Positions 1 to 8,760 of a stretch of DNA of 64,000 bases are shown here, piece after piece (the stretch's first letter is position 1; every line of letters starts with the position of its first letter). Location of the stretch: contig JAGAVG010000037.1 of assembly GCA_017942035.1 (NCBI GenBank), positions 1-64,000 on the forward strand. The letters run 5' to 3'. Position numbers and translations under genes: made by a program. The notes below the pieces were generated by a model. That model ran no database searches. It was not told where the DNA came from and worked only from the letters and a program-made list of their open reading frames with translations. This DNA comes from a bacterium (GTDB taxonomy: Bacteria > Cyanobacteriota > Vampirovibrionia > Gastranaerophilales > Gastranaerophilaceae).

Positions 1-126
1 ATGAAATTGTGGAACAATTCACGAATCATCGGCTCTTTTTGTTTCGTATTTGAAAGAACAAACTCACCAAATAAAAAAAACGATATTCGGGTGGGTTATT
101 TTGTTATACCCTAAATTACCCTCTGA

Positions 127-474
127 GTAAGCACGACCTTAGGGATAAAAGATTGTGTTGATTATAATGATAAATGGGGAGGAGCCGTAAAATTGTGTGG
201 TGGAATTCAAAATATGCCAACAGAAGCTGATTTGAAAAAAATAGCAGAAATGATATATGAAGGGAAACCAAATATTAGTAATGGTTATACCGGAAATTTG
301 AAATATAAAGCAGGTACAGCCACTGCACTCGGACTTCCTGAACCTTACTTTGGAATATGGTCTGCAAATGAAGGAAGACATTATTCCAATTATATTGCTT
401 ATGGCCGTTATTACAGTACTAATGCAACCAACTATGATAGTATGTTATCTTTTAGGGCTATAACAAGCCCATAA
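127..474 (+). pseudogene. C-terminal remnant of a prepilin-like surface protein
   Basis: The frame is open from about 127 (after a TGA at 124-126) to the TAA at 472-474. The only in-frame starts are poor; a TTG at 193 would give 93 residues. The translation reads KLCGGIQNMPTEADLKKIA and later GIWSANEGRHYSNYIAYGRY, a layout resembling C-terminal domains of Gastranaerophilales prepilins (CGG..NMPT..DL motif, then an aromatic-rich stretch). The hydrophobic prepilin N-terminus is missing and is not found in the other frames upstream. I infer a decayed or 5'-truncated gene; family assignment is from recall of similar proteins, not from a search. Confidence 0.4.
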
Positions 475-553
475 GTGTTGTGTATTAGTGCAATTATATC
501 TAATGTTTCCATGTTCCTTATTCCTTATTTCTTATGTGTGTAATGTTGTTATT

Positions 554-787
554 TTATTGTATTAGATAAGGTTTCAACTGTTCTTGTTCTTCCACCTTAT
601 AAAGTTTGTATATGTCATTTTTTACTTCAAGCACTTTATGATAGATTGCTGATGAAAGCTCTATAATGCTGTCAAACTTTTTATGATAATCGGTAGGGTT
701 CATGTCTATATCGTATAGTAAATTGTTTATGATGTAGCTTAATCCCTCGAGGTTGTATGCCTTATCGAGTAGTCGTTGTATCTTCAT
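554..787 (-). CDS. small hypothetical protein (77 aa)
   Basis: Not recognised. The start at 787 is chosen because GGAGATAAAC directly precedes the ATG on the reverse strand; a longer reading up to 841 has no ribosome site. The product is soluble, helix-rich and charged, with a segment IYHKVLEVKNDIYKLYKVEE near the C-terminus and no signal peptide or membrane segment. It lies between a prepilin remnant and a serine-recombinase remnant near a tRNA, so it may be a leftover mobile-element gene. Confidence that it is translated rests on the good ribosome site and an uninterrupted frame. Confidence 0.5.
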   Translation of the reverse strand: MKIQRLLDKAYNLEGLSYIINNLLYDIDMNPTDYHKKFDSIIELSSAIYHKVLEVKNDIYKLYKVEEQEQLKPYLIQ

Positions 788-1444
788 GTTTATCTCCTTA
801 TGTGTGTAGAGCAGTTGAGGGCAAGGTACAACTATCCGCAAAACCTGGATTTAATATTGAGAGTCGAGCTACAGATTTACAAACTAAAAGAAATGCGTGC
901 CTTGCTTAATATTCCAGAGCGAGAAGCTGGCATGGTATATCTAACTGATGTGCTTAATAGTACGGCAACCATTGTACGGGAAGTCTGTATGAGTCTGTCT
1001 TGTTTTGCTCGGGTCGCTCAGTTTCTTCTGAACTGCAAAATAGGTGGCTTCATCAATAATAGCTGGGAAGTTAGTTTTTTCGACACTTTAAGACGTGCCT
1101 TTGAAGAAAATTTCAATAGTGCTGGCATGAAAGCTAACATTGAAAAATGGGAAGCAGAACGTGAAGCATTAGTCATGGAAGAACACGAAATACAGAAAGC
1201 CACTAAAGATTTTTACGAGCAATCGAACTCTTTGCTAAGGTTCTGTAATGATTGCTACAAGGCATTTCTAGACGGTAGTGCTGAACAGAAACGTAAAATT
1301 ATAAATATAGTATGTTCGAACTTTACGTATGACGGTGAAATACTATATATAGAGCCAATTCCAGCCTTTAAGGTAATAATGCAAAATGCCCTAAATATTA
1401 AAAAACTCCCCAGGTTGGACTCGAACCAACAGCCTACCGGTTAA
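776..1444 (+). pseudogene. serine recombinase C-terminal remnant
   Basis: The open frame has no convincing start: its first ATG lies inside the start region of the opposite-strand gene at 787. From about residue 120 onward the product resembles the C-terminal coiled-coil end of large serine recombinases: a helical stretch rich in E and K, then CYKAFLDGSAEQKRKIINIV and SNFTYDGEILYIE, the usual ending of these integrases. The catalytic serine domain and zinc-ribbon region are absent. The frame runs into the tRNA-Asn gene (1406-1477), so the last residues are tRNA antisense. I infer a leftover integrase tail from an element that used or neighboured the 3' end of the tRNA. The middle part (residues 1-100) matches nothing I know and may be frameshifted. 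Confidence 0.5.
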
Positions 1445-1477
1445 CAGCCGGTTGCTCCGCCATTGAGCTACTGAGGA
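1406..1477 (-). tRNA. tRNA-Asn (GTT)
   Basis: Read on the reverse strand, TCCTCAG (1477-1471) pairs with CTGGGGA (1413-1407). The anticodon arm is ACCGG-CTGTTAA-CCGGT with anticodon GTT, and the T-arm contains GGTTCGAGTCC. CCA is not encoded. The 3' end faces the recombinase remnant, the usual geometry for integration into a tRNA 3' end. Confidence 0.95.
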
Positions 1478-1532
1478 TTAATCAAACATTTACCATTAAG
1501 CGTTATGCTTTTCGGCTCGTGTCTGCCCTTTC

Positions 1533-1561
1533 ATTATAGAATAAAAAATTTTAAATGTAAA
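1533..1561 (-). promoter_or_regulatory. promoter of tRNA-Asn
   Basis: On the reverse strand TTTACA (1561-1556), a 17-nt spacer and TATAAT (1538-1533). The predicted start near 1526 is about 50 nt before the mature tRNA 5' end. It lies just downstream of the ABC transporter stop at 1571. Confidence 0.7.
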
Positions 1562-1570
1562 GTCTTTTTT

Positions 1571-3385
1571 TTATTTTTTTTCTGAAATTGTTGATAATTT
1601 AACGAGCTGTTCAAAATCCGCATATCTGTCGGAAAGTTCTTCAAACGTACCAACATCAACTATTTCACCATCTTTTAAATATACAAGTTTACTGCAAGCT
1701 TTTAATGTTGATAAACGGTGGGCAATCGCTATTATAGTACGATCTTTGGACATTTTATTCAGAATTTCAGTTATTTCGTTCTCAACTACCACATCTAAAG
1801 CTGAAGTAGCTTCGTCAAGTATTAAAATTTCAGGGTTTCTATATAAGGCTCTTGCAATTGCCAGACGCTGCTTTTGACCTTGCGAAAGCCCGACTGTTCC
1901 AACAAATGGATTTTCATATATTCCATGCTCAAATTCCATGACAAAATCATAAAGTTTCGCAGATTTTAATGCTTCACAAACTTTATTATCATCAATTTTA
2001 TCTTTCTCAACGCCCCAGGCAATATTTTCGCGGAAAGAGCCATCTATAACCCTTATTTCCTGCATGACGTATCCCGTTAATTCTCGAAATGCTCCGTAAT
2101 TTTTTGGGGTTAATTTTAAACCGTCAACGTATATATTTCCGGCATCCACAGGCAAAAGCCCCAGCAAAATATCGGCAAGAGTAGTTTTTCCGGCTCCGGA
2201 AAGCCCTATTATACCGATAAAATCACCTTTTCGAATATTTAAATTTACATGCTTCAACACCGGTTTGTTATCATACGCAAAAGTTATATTTTCCAGTCTT
2301 ATTTCATGCTTAAAATCAATTTTCGTATTGTCAAAATTTTGTATATTATTAAACGAACCCATGTTATTTTTTTCATAAATATCATTAATTCTTTTTACGA
2401 AATCTCTTGTCGAATTTATATTTATTATTGCCGTTTGAATTCGATTGAGAGCTGGCGCAATCCTAAACAACGCAGCCACTACAACCGCAAACGAGGCAAT
2501 CAGCATGGAGCCATCTTGCGGATTTTTAATAGAAATTAGTGCTCCTAACATTAATAGTGAAATTACAATAAAAGTTTCCACGATATACGGCGGAATTGAC
2601 GAATAAAAAATCTGATCAAGCTGAACTTTTCTTACTGCATTATCAGCTTTTAAAAATTTATCATAAAAATGCTGTTCGGCTGAAAGTACTTTCACTTCTT
2701 TTAGACTATAAACGTTTTGTATCATTGTGTTATTAAAATCTTTTTGAATCTCAAACATCTGCATTGCAAGCCGATTAATTTTTTGCTTGAAAAATTTATT
2801 CTGCATTACCATGCTTAATGTAGTAAAAACAATTGTAACTACCGCAGCTAAAGGGAATTTCCAAATCAAAAAAGCAATTATCATTGATATTATGACAACA
2901 TTTATAGCGAGATTTATCAACCTTACAACAAACCCGTCAATTACTTGAGAGGACAGAGAGGATAGATAAAAAATCTTATCGGATTCTGAAATTTTCATGA
3001 CATTTTTATATGAGTCAAACATAAAAAAATTCATGAATAATCTGCTAATATCGCTTTTCCAATATGTTGTAAATTTAGTTTGTAAATATATTATCAAAAG
3101 CATGAAAATATTCTTAAAAATAAAAACACCCAGTACAAAAACACCTATACATAACGCCGTTATAATTGAACTATCAGTGTGTAATATTGACTGTAATTTT
3201 ATATAATATGAGGTATTAACAAGGATCTGCGGATTTACAATAAGCATAACAAACGGATAAATAAGTGCTACCCCTGCAAGTTCTAAAAAACCTGCAATTA
3301 AAGATAAAAAAACGAATCCTGCAAGCTGAAATTTTTTCCCTTTGCCATAATATTTTATAAAACGTCTGTAATTTTCCAGAAACAT
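1571..3385 (-). CDS. ABC exporter, fused permease and ATPase
   Basis: A 604-residue half-transporter with the usual order. Residues about 20-330 form a six-segment transmembrane domain, and about 365-600 the nucleotide-binding domain. The latter shows Walker A GLSGAGKTT, signature LSQGQKQR, Walker B LILDEATSALD and the H-loop IAIAHRLST. Such proteins work as homodimers or heterodimers in the inner membrane, exporting lipids, lipid-linked sugars or peptides. The overall look is that of the PglK/MsbA type, which flips lipid-linked glycans, but the substrate cannot be read from the sequence. There is no adjacent partner; a GT41 gene lies 5 kb away and is not in the same unit. The start at 3385 is preceded by AAGGGA. 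It is transcribed towards tRNA-Asn. Confidence 0.9.
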   Translation of the reverse strand: MFLENYRRFIKYYGKGKKFQLAGFVFLSLIAGFLELAGVALIYPFVMLIVNPQILVNTSYYIKLQSILHTDSSIITALCIGVFVLGVFIFKNIFMLLIIYLQTKFTTYWKSDISRLFMNFFMFDSYKNVMKISESDKIFYLSSLSSQVIDGFVVRLINLAINVVIISMIIAFLIWKFPLAAVVTIVFTTLSMVMQNKFFKQKINRLAMQMFEIQKDFNNTMIQNVYSLKEVKVLSAEQHFYDKFLKADNAVRKVQLDQIFYSSIPPYIVETFIVISLLMLGALISIKNPQDGSMLIASFAVVVAALFRIAPALNRIQTAIININSTRDFVKRINDIYEKNNMGSFNNIQNFDNTKIDFKHEIRLENITFAYDNKPVLKHVNLNIRKGDFIGIIGLSGAGKTTLADILLGLLPVDAGNIYVDGLKLTPKNYGAFRELTGYVMQEIRVIDGSFRENIAWGVEKDKIDDNKVCEALKSAKLYDFVMEFEHGIYENPFVGTVGLSQGQKQRLAIARALYRNPEILILDEATSALDVVVENEITEILNKMSKDRTIIAIAHRLSTLKACSKLVYLKDGEIVDVGTFEELSDRYADFEQLVKLSTISEKK

Positions 3386-3476
3386 AATATAAGTTATCCC
3401 TTTTATTAATTAAATGTTAAAAACTTTCATATATAATAAATATCATATATAATCATGTTAAAGGAAGGAGTAATAT

Positions 3477-4208
3477 ATGTCAAATCCAATTTTAAACAGT
3501 AATTTCGGAGCTGGAGAACACATTCTTGAAGCGGAACCGATGACAATCAGCGGAACAGTTAATAAAACACTGATTTTATCCGTATTTTTAACTATTGGTG
3601 CCGCATGCAACTGGCATTTTATAGCTGCAGGTTTTATAGATAAAGCATCCATGCTAGTTACCGCCGGTGCAATAATCGGACTAATACTTGCGATTATAAT
3701 ATCTTTCAATGTTAAAATGGCAAAATATTTATCCCCGATTTACGCAATAATGGAAGGTTTATGCCTGGGTGGAATATCCGCAATGTTCGAAGCTCAATAT
3801 TCAGGAATAGTTTTCCAAACAATCGGAGCTACTGTTACCACATTGATAGCAATGTTATTTTTATACCGAACCGGTACTATTAGATATACCGAAAAAATGG
3901 GCAGTATCTTAAAGACTGCAATGCTTTCCATATTAATAATTTATTTGATACAATTTGTAGCATCATTCTTTTCGCGAGGAATTCCGTTAATTTTCGGTAA
4001 CGGCCCTGTCGGAATCTTGTTCAGTGCATTTGTATGTTTGGTTGCTGCATTTTGCCTTATTCAAGATTTCTACTTTATTGAAACAGGAGCGGAAAGAATG
4101 CTTCCGAAAGATTTTGAATGGTATGGAGCCTTTGGCCTTATGGTTACACTTGTTTGGCTTTATATGGAATTCTTAAGACTCTTTGCCAAACTAAATTCAA
4201 GAAGGTAA
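3477..4208 (+). CDS. Bax inhibitor-1/YccA family membrane protein
   Basis: A 243-residue, seven-segment hydrophobic protein. After a polar N-terminus of about 30 residues come tightly spaced helices and the C-terminal EWYGAFGLMVTLVWLYMEFLRL, which is the family hallmark (pattern given in pieces: EWYGAFG, LVWLYMEFL, RLF at the end). Bacterial members of the YccA/YbhL group are inner-membrane proteins proposed to act as Ca2+ leak or stress-response channels; the exact role here is unknown. The start follows a strong AAGGAAGGAG site. A hairpin terminator follows at 4236-4266, and the gene stands alone between divergent and downstream genes. Confidence 0.88.
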   Translation: MSNPILNSNFGAGEHILEAEPMTISGTVNKTLILSVFLTIGAACNWHFIAAGFIDKASMLVTAGAIIGLILAIIISFNVKMAKYLSPIYAIMEGLCLGGISAMFEAQYSGIVFQTIGATVTTLIAMLFLYRTGTIRYTEKMGSILKTAMLSILIIYLIQFVASFFSRGIPLIFGNGPVGILFSAFVCLVAAFCLIQDFYFIETGAERMLPKDFEWYGAFGLMVTLVWLYMEFLRLFAKLNSRR

Positions 4209-4235
4209 TAATAAATTATAAACATATTTAAAATC

Positions 4236-4266
4236 AAAAACGGGTGGAAAAACCCGTTTTTTTTTT
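4236..4266 (+). terminator. Rho-independent terminator after the Bax-inhibitor gene
   Basis: AAAACGGGT / ACCCGTTTT stem with a short GGAAAA loop, followed by at least ten T residues. Confidence 0.9.
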
Positions 4267-4318
4267 AAAATTGGAATGTCCCTGTTATCCTGAATAGCCG
4301 ATAGACCTCCGTGTTTTA

Positions 4319-4403
4319 TGTCATGCTGAACGTCGGATTGACCTCCGCGTTTCAGCATCTCCATAATAAAAGTGAGAAGGTAGGTCGGATTTACTAATCC
4401 GAC
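4319..4403 (+). repeat. intergenic palindromic repeats (two families)
   Basis: 4319-4362 carries a long imperfect dyad (TCATGCTGAACGTCGG … GTTTCAGCATCT). It recurs inverted at 24740-24790, inside a prepilin leader, and as a half copy at 57601-57630. 4384-4403 is a separate hairpin, GTCGGATT-TACT-AATCCGAC. Together with the terminator and the cassette at 4440 these fill the 440-bp gap before the prepilin gene; no gene is seen. Confidence 0.75.
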
Positions 4404-4439
4404 AAAACCAACATTTTTGATTGAATTTTTAACAAAAAA

Positions 4440-4612
4440 CATACACCAAATTTTATATTTTGGTGCGAGTTTTTTATAGCCTTATTATACAATATTTTCG
4501 AGCACATTTCAAGTGGTCATTTTGTTGTTTTTGTGAATTTTTTGGATTTTGAAAGGGTATGTTTTAGTTAGTTTCAGACCCACTCGCACCAAAATATAAA
4601 TTATGGTGCATG
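4440..4612 (+). repeat. prepilin leader cassette, copy A
   Basis: About 170 bp, nearly identical to copies at 34471-34643 (same strand) and 24889-25060 (reverse). The left end (4441-4464) is a palindrome with CACCAAA / TTTGGTG arms followed by GAGTTTTTT. The right end (4586-4609) is a second palindrome, GCACCA…TGGTGC. The two ends are also inverted copies of each other (about 27 of 30 bases by eye). Conservation continues through ATGAATTTAAAG almost to the ribosome site of the prepilin gene. It may be a duplicated regulatory 5' region or a MITE-like element. Confidence 0.8.
4484..4512 (-). promoter_or_regulatory. reverse promoter inside cassette A
   Basis: On the reverse strand TTGAAA (4512-4507), 17-nt spacer, TATAAT (4489-4484). 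It points away from the prepilin gene. The predicted start near 4477 is followed at once by the cassette-end hairpin and a T-rich tract near 4434, so the product would be an RNA of about 45 nt. Confidence 0.65.
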
Positions 4613-4650
4613 AATTTAAAGAATAGTTTAAGCCTGAAAAGGAGGATAAT

Positions 4651-5385
4651 ATGTTTAAAAATAGTCATTGCGAGCGAAGTGCAAGGAGGCAAAGGACGAA
4701 GGCTTTTACTTTGGCGGAAGTTCTTATTACTCTCGGGATAATTGGCATTGTTGCGGCGATGACCATGCCGGCGGTGATTACTAAGTATCATCAGAAAGTT
4801 ACCATTACTCAACTAAAAAAGGCGTATTCAACGCTTTCTCAGGTTATGATTTCGGCTTTCCCCGATGGCGATTTTTCACAAACAGAGATTCGCGACAGTA
4901 ACACTGTTCAGATGAAAAACTGGTTTTTAACTAACATTAAGCCTTATATGAAAATAACTAAGTATTGCATTGATCGTGCCGGCTGCTGGAATGATGGCAC
5001 TTATATGCTTAGCGGCTCAAAATATGCTTGGGATCAAGGTAACATCGGCATGGGATATAATGTAATTACATTTATTACTTCTGATGGATACTTTGTTAAT
5101 ATTGATGCATTTACTGAGAATAGTTATGGTAGATTTGGATTTAATAATGATGGCCAACATTATCTTATATTTTTTGTAGATGTAAATGGTGCAAAAAGAC
5201 CTAATATAGTCGGAAAAGATGTTTATGTTTTCGCCTTTGCTAAAGATAGGGGATTTATTACTCCAGGACGGGATTTAGAAGATAGTGCCGTTGATAGCAA
5301 TTGCAGCAACAACGGAACGGGTTTATATTGCACTGAAAAAATAATTCGCAGCGGATGGCAGACAAACAAAGTAAATTTCTGGTAA
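4651..5385 (+). CDS. type IV prepilin-like protein, copy A
   Basis: A 244-residue prepilin. A basic leader of 18 residues ends in TKA. The mature part starts FTLAEVLITLGIIGIVAAMT, with Phe at +1, Glu at +5 and an unbroken hydrophobic helix, as required by the prepilin peptidase PilD. After the helix come KAYSTLSQVMISAFPDGDF and a globular domain containing cysteine pairs (CIDRAGC, CSNNGTGLYC). Such proteins are built into pili or pseudopili in the cell envelope. The ATG follows AAGGAGG with a 6-nt gap. The leader (SHCERSARRQR) is the translation of the genome's TCATTGCGAG repeat. Behind cassette A; converges with the reverse-strand gene at 5394. Confidence 0.85.
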   Translation: MFKNSHCERSARRQRTKAFTLAEVLITLGIIGIVAAMTMPAVITKYHQKVTITQLKKAYSTLSQVMISAFPDGDFSQTEIRDSNTVQMKNWFLTNIKPYMKITKYCIDRAGCWNDGTYMLSGSKYAWDQGNIGMGYNVITFITSDGYFVNIDAFTENSYGRFGFNNDGQHYLIFFVDVNGAKRPNIVGKDVYVFAFAKDRGFITPGRDLEDSAVDSNCSNNGTGLYCTEKIIRSGWQTNKVNFW

Positions 5386-5393
5386 ATTACAAT

Positions 5394-5825
5394 TTAACCT
5401 TTTAAATTCACATTCACAATCGGAGTATCTTGAACGTTTAAGTCTATATATTTAAACATATTCAGGACAATTCCGGGTTGGAAGTAGTATACATTGCTGA
5501 CCGGAGTAATTCTCAACATTGCTTTTGAACTGCTGAATTTTAATATTGAAGCTAAAAACTGTCTATTTACGGCTGTAAATAGCACATAGCCCGTTTTTGA
5601 CTGAATTTCATCTATTTGAAAGTTATTGGCATTTATTGCCGAAATTGTCAGATAAAAAAGTTTTTCAGTTGAAGTTGAATAAAGGCGCGAGCAAATTTCT
5701 TGTGAAACACTCTGGGGGGTTACAAAATTACTCATTGTTGAGACGGTATTAACCTCTGCCGCGTGAGACGGTGTCAGTGTGAGCATTAAAACTAAAAAAG
5801 TTATAAACAGAAATATCTTTTTCAT
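5394..5825 (-). CDS. secreted hypothetical protein (143 aa)
   Basis: Not recognised. The N-terminus is a clear signal peptide: MKKIFLF, a hydrophobic core and SHAAE as a likely cleavage point after residue 22. The mature part has a central region FQIDEIQSKTGYVLFTA followed by alternating hydrophobic residues, suggesting a small alpha/beta domain outside the inner membrane. It starts 3 nt after the polA stop, so both are probably on one transcript, with a GGGAAGA-type ribosome site lying in the end of polA. The pairing with polA gives no functional clue. Confidence 0.7.
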   Translation of the reverse strand: MKKIFLFITFLVLMLTLTPSHAAEVNTVSTMSNFVTPQSVSQEICSRLYSTSTEKLFYLTISAINANNFQIDEIQSKTGYVLFTAVNRQFLASILKFSSSKAMLRITPVSNVYYFQPGIVLNMFKYIDLNVQDTPIVNVNLKG

Positions 5826-5828
5826 TCT

Positions 5829-8696
5829 CTATTCTTCCCAGGTTTCCCCAATATTAACATCAACAACTAAAGGCACTTCAAATGGCCGGTTAAGTTCCAT
5901 TGCCTCTGTTACAAGTTTCTTGACAAGTTCCAGCTCGTCTTTTTTTACTTCAACAACAAGTTCGTCGTGCACCTGCATTATCATTTTAGACTTTAATCCG
6001 TTGTCTTTCAAATTCTTTTCAAAACTTATCATTGCAATTTTCATCAAATCTGCGGCAGTACCTTGCATTGGATGATTTATAGCAGCCCTTTTTGCAAATT
6101 CTCTTACCATAGCGTTTGATGAATTTAATTCTTTTGTTAAGTCGCGTTTGCGGCCGAAAAGTGTCTGAACATAACCGTTTTTTTCGGTTTCCATAACAAT
6201 TGCTTCCATGTAAGCCTTAACCATTGGATAAGTTTTAAAATATTTGTTAATGAAATCTTCTGCCACATCTTTTGTAATTCCGAGAGCTTTTGCAAGCCCG
6301 TACTTACTTTGTCCGTATATTATTCCGAAATTAACAGCCTTGGCTTTATAGCGCATTTCTTTGGTAACTTTATCAACCGGAACTTCAAAAACTTTTGAAG
6401 CCGTTATAGTGTGAATATCTTCTCCCGAATTAAAAGCTTTTATCAGGTGTGTATCACCGGAAATATGAGCAAGCAGGCGCAATTCAATCTGTGAATAATC
6501 CGCTGAAAGAATTAAATAATTTTCTCTATCTTTCGGCACAAAAGCTTTACGGATTTGGTTTCCCTCCTCGGTTCTAACCGGTATATTTTGAAGGTTAGGA
6601 TTTGACGAAGAAAGGCGGCCTGTTGTTGTTACCGTCTGATTATATGTCGTATGTATGCGTTTATCTACAACATCAACAAGTGCAGGCAGTGCATCAGTGT
6701 AAGTTGACTTCAATTTTGCATACTTTCTATATTCCAGTATATATCTGGCAATTTCGTATTCTTCCGCGAGAATTTCAAGAACTTCTGCACTTGTAGAATT
6801 TTGGTTTTTTCCGCGTTTCTTTTTACCTTTATAACCTAATTTATTGAACAAAATATCTGCAACCTGACGCGGCGAGTTAATATTGAAACTTTCCTGCGCA
6901 ATTTCAAAGATTTTCTTTTCCAGCACAAAAAGTTTTTGAGTCATGGAATATGAAAGAGAGCTTAAATATTTTGTATCAATGGAAACGCCGTTGAATTCCA
7001 TATCGGCAAGCACCATTGCAAGAGGAACCTCAATATCATAAACAATTTTTAGTTCTTCTGCATCCAGTGAAGAGTTCCAGAATTTTGTAAGATTAACTAT
7101 TGTGGAAATTCTATCTGCCGTGTAGCCGAGAATATTATCCAAAACTGCATCTTTAAACTGAATTTGTTTTTTCTTATCTTTTTCATAAGGTGCAAACGGA
7201 ACAACAGAATGATCAATCCGTTCCATTGCCTGAATATCAAGTTCATGGTTTCTTGTCGGGTCTTTGACGTAACTTGCAAGCATTACATCAAAAATACAGC
7301 TTTTTAAATCAACATTATAATTCCGTAAAATGTTATACTGGCGCTTCAAATCGTATGTTATTTTCTTTATATTTTCATCTTCAAAAATTTCTTTAAGCTT
7401 ATCTATAACAAGCTTATATGGAAGTTGTTTCGTAAGTGATGAATGTGATAAAGGTATGTAAAAAGTTTTAATTTCCAGTTCTTCATCTGACTCAAACTTC
7501 AAGGCATTGTCCGCAGTCATTTTGTCGGTAAATCCGATATTTATGCCGGTAATTATTGATTTTACAGCGCTTAAAACTTCGGCTTCAATTTCAAAAGCAA
7601 TGCAGGATCTTTTTTTCAATGCAATAAATAAGTCATCAAGATCTTCATTATCCGTAATTAAGCGTTTTGAATATTTTGTATCGTCATTTTTATTAATTTC
7701 AGCCTGAATTGCCTGAGTAAAAAGTCCGAGTTGTCCGGGAGCTGAGGGTACAGTGCTCAAAGCTGTTTCGGTTTCCGTAAGGATTTTAGGTTTCTCACCG
7801 TCTTTAGTAAAAGAATACAAAATTTCGTCGATATTTTTTATGAAACTGTAAAACTGCATATTCTTTAAAAATGCTGTTACGGCAGAAATTTCTGGAAGTT
7901 CAACTTTAGTCTTTTCAAAATCGAAATTAACGTCTAGATCCCTGACAATTGTTGCGAGATACTGGCTTAATTTAGCCTGTTCGACACCATTTTCAATCTT
8001 TTCACGTAAAGATTTTTGAGAAATTTCGGCACTGTGAGCCAGCACTTCTTGAAGGGTGTAATGCTCTGCGAGAAGCTTTTGCGCTGTTTTTTCTCCGATA
8101 CCTTTAATCCCCGGAATGCAGTCTGAAGTATCCCCTCTGAGAGCCTTATAATCAATAACTTGATCCGGATAAATTCCTAGTTTTTCGTGAACTTTGTTCC
8201 AATCATACTCAACAAGTTCGCCTTTAGACGGTAAAATAACTTTTACACATCCGTCTTTATCAATAAGCTGGAATGCATCCTGATCGCCGGTTAGGATTAA
8301 AACTTTATGCCCTAATTCGCAGGCTTCTTTTGATATTGTGCCGATAACGTCATCGGCCTCGTAACCTTCTTTTGTATAAACGGGAATTCCGAAAGCCTCC
8401 AGCCCTTCATTTATGAGTTCCATTTGAGATTTCATAGGAACAGGCATAGCTTCACGGTTGCATTTATAATCCTCATATTTTTCCGTTCTAAAAGTTCTGT
8501 GGCTTACATCAAAAGCAACAGCTATGGCATCGGGGTTTAAATCCGGATTTTTAAGCAGATCAAATATAGCCTTAAAAAATCCGTAAACAGCCCAAGTCGG
8601 TGTGCCGTCAGAGGTTTGCATGTTAGTTCGCTCAAGTGCGTAATACTGTCTGAACGCAAGAGCATGACCATCTATCAAAATTAAAGTTTTTCCCAT
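5829..8696 (-). CDS. polA: DNA polymerase I
   Basis: 955 residues in the standard order: 5'-3' flap nuclease (about 1-290: ILIDGHALAFR, EADDVIG, GDTSDCIPGIKGIGEKTA), a 3'-5' exonuclease-like domain (about 345-560) and the polymerase (about 570-955). Polymerase motif A is SADYSQIELRLLAH, motif B RYKAKAVNFGIIYGQS, motif C QVHDELVVEV. The proofreading domain looks inactive: the DxE of Exo I is FEIE, the Exo II aspartate after the NLK position is replaced (YDLKRQYNIL), and Exo III is degenerate. This state is common in Pol I of several phyla. The enzyme fills repair gaps and removes Okazaki primers. ATG at 8696; a TATAAT lies almost directly before it. Confidence 0.97.
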   Translation of the reverse strand: MGKTLILIDGHALAFRQYYALERTNMQTSDGTPTWAVYGFFKAIFDLLKNPDLNPDAIAVAFDVSHRTFRTEKYEDYKCNREAMPVPMKSQMELINEGLEAFGIPVYTKEGYEADDVIGTISKEACELGHKVLILTGDQDAFQLIDKDGCVKVILPSKGELVEYDWNKVHEKLGIYPDQVIDYKALRGDTSDCIPGIKGIGEKTAQKLLAEHYTLQEVLAHSAEISQKSLREKIENGVEQAKLSQYLATIVRDLDVNFDFEKTKVELPEISAVTAFLKNMQFYSFIKNIDEILYSFTKDGEKPKILTETETALSTVPSAPGQLGLFTQAIQAEINKNDDTKYSKRLITDNEDLDDLFIALKKRSCIAFEIEAEVLSAVKSIITGINIGFTDKMTADNALKFESDEELEIKTFYIPLSHSSLTKQLPYKLVIDKLKEIFEDENIKKITYDLKRQYNILRNYNVDLKSCIFDVMLASYVKDPTRNHELDIQAMERIDHSVVPFAPYEKDKKKQIQFKDAVLDNILGYTADRISTIVNLTKFWNSSLDAEELKIVYDIEVPLAMVLADMEFNGVSIDTKYLSSLSYSMTQKLFVLEKKIFEIAQESFNINSPRQVADILFNKLGYKGKKKRGKNQNSTSAEVLEILAEEYEIARYILEYRKYAKLKSTYTDALPALVDVVDKRIHTTYNQTVTTTGRLSSSNPNLQNIPVRTEEGNQIRKAFVPKDRENYLILSADYSQIELRLLAHISGDTHLIKAFNSGEDIHTITASKVFEVPVDKVTKEMRYKAKAVNFGIIYGQSKYGLAKALGITKDVAEDFINKYFKTYPMVKAYMEAIVMETEKNGYVQTLFGRKRDLTKELNSSNAMVREFAKRAAINHPMQGTAADLMKIAMISFEKNLKDNGLKSKMIMQVHDELVVEVKKDELELVKKLVTEAMELNRPFEVPLVVDVNIGETWEE

Positions 8697-8760
8697 AATT
8701 ATATTTTTTCATAAATATAAAGATATGACAAACAATTTACATATACTTTATATTTATAAT

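Noticed and set aside
1-114. 38-codon frame at the very start of the window (ATG at 1, TAA at 112)
   Set aside because: No recognisable product and no way to see an upstream ribosome site; it may be the tail of something outside the window or chance.
4440-4612. Interpretation of the cassette as a CRISPR repeat, integron attC site or riboswitch
   Set aside because: No spacer array, no attC-type GTTRRRY ends, and no known riboswitch core; copies are far apart and tied to prepilin genes.
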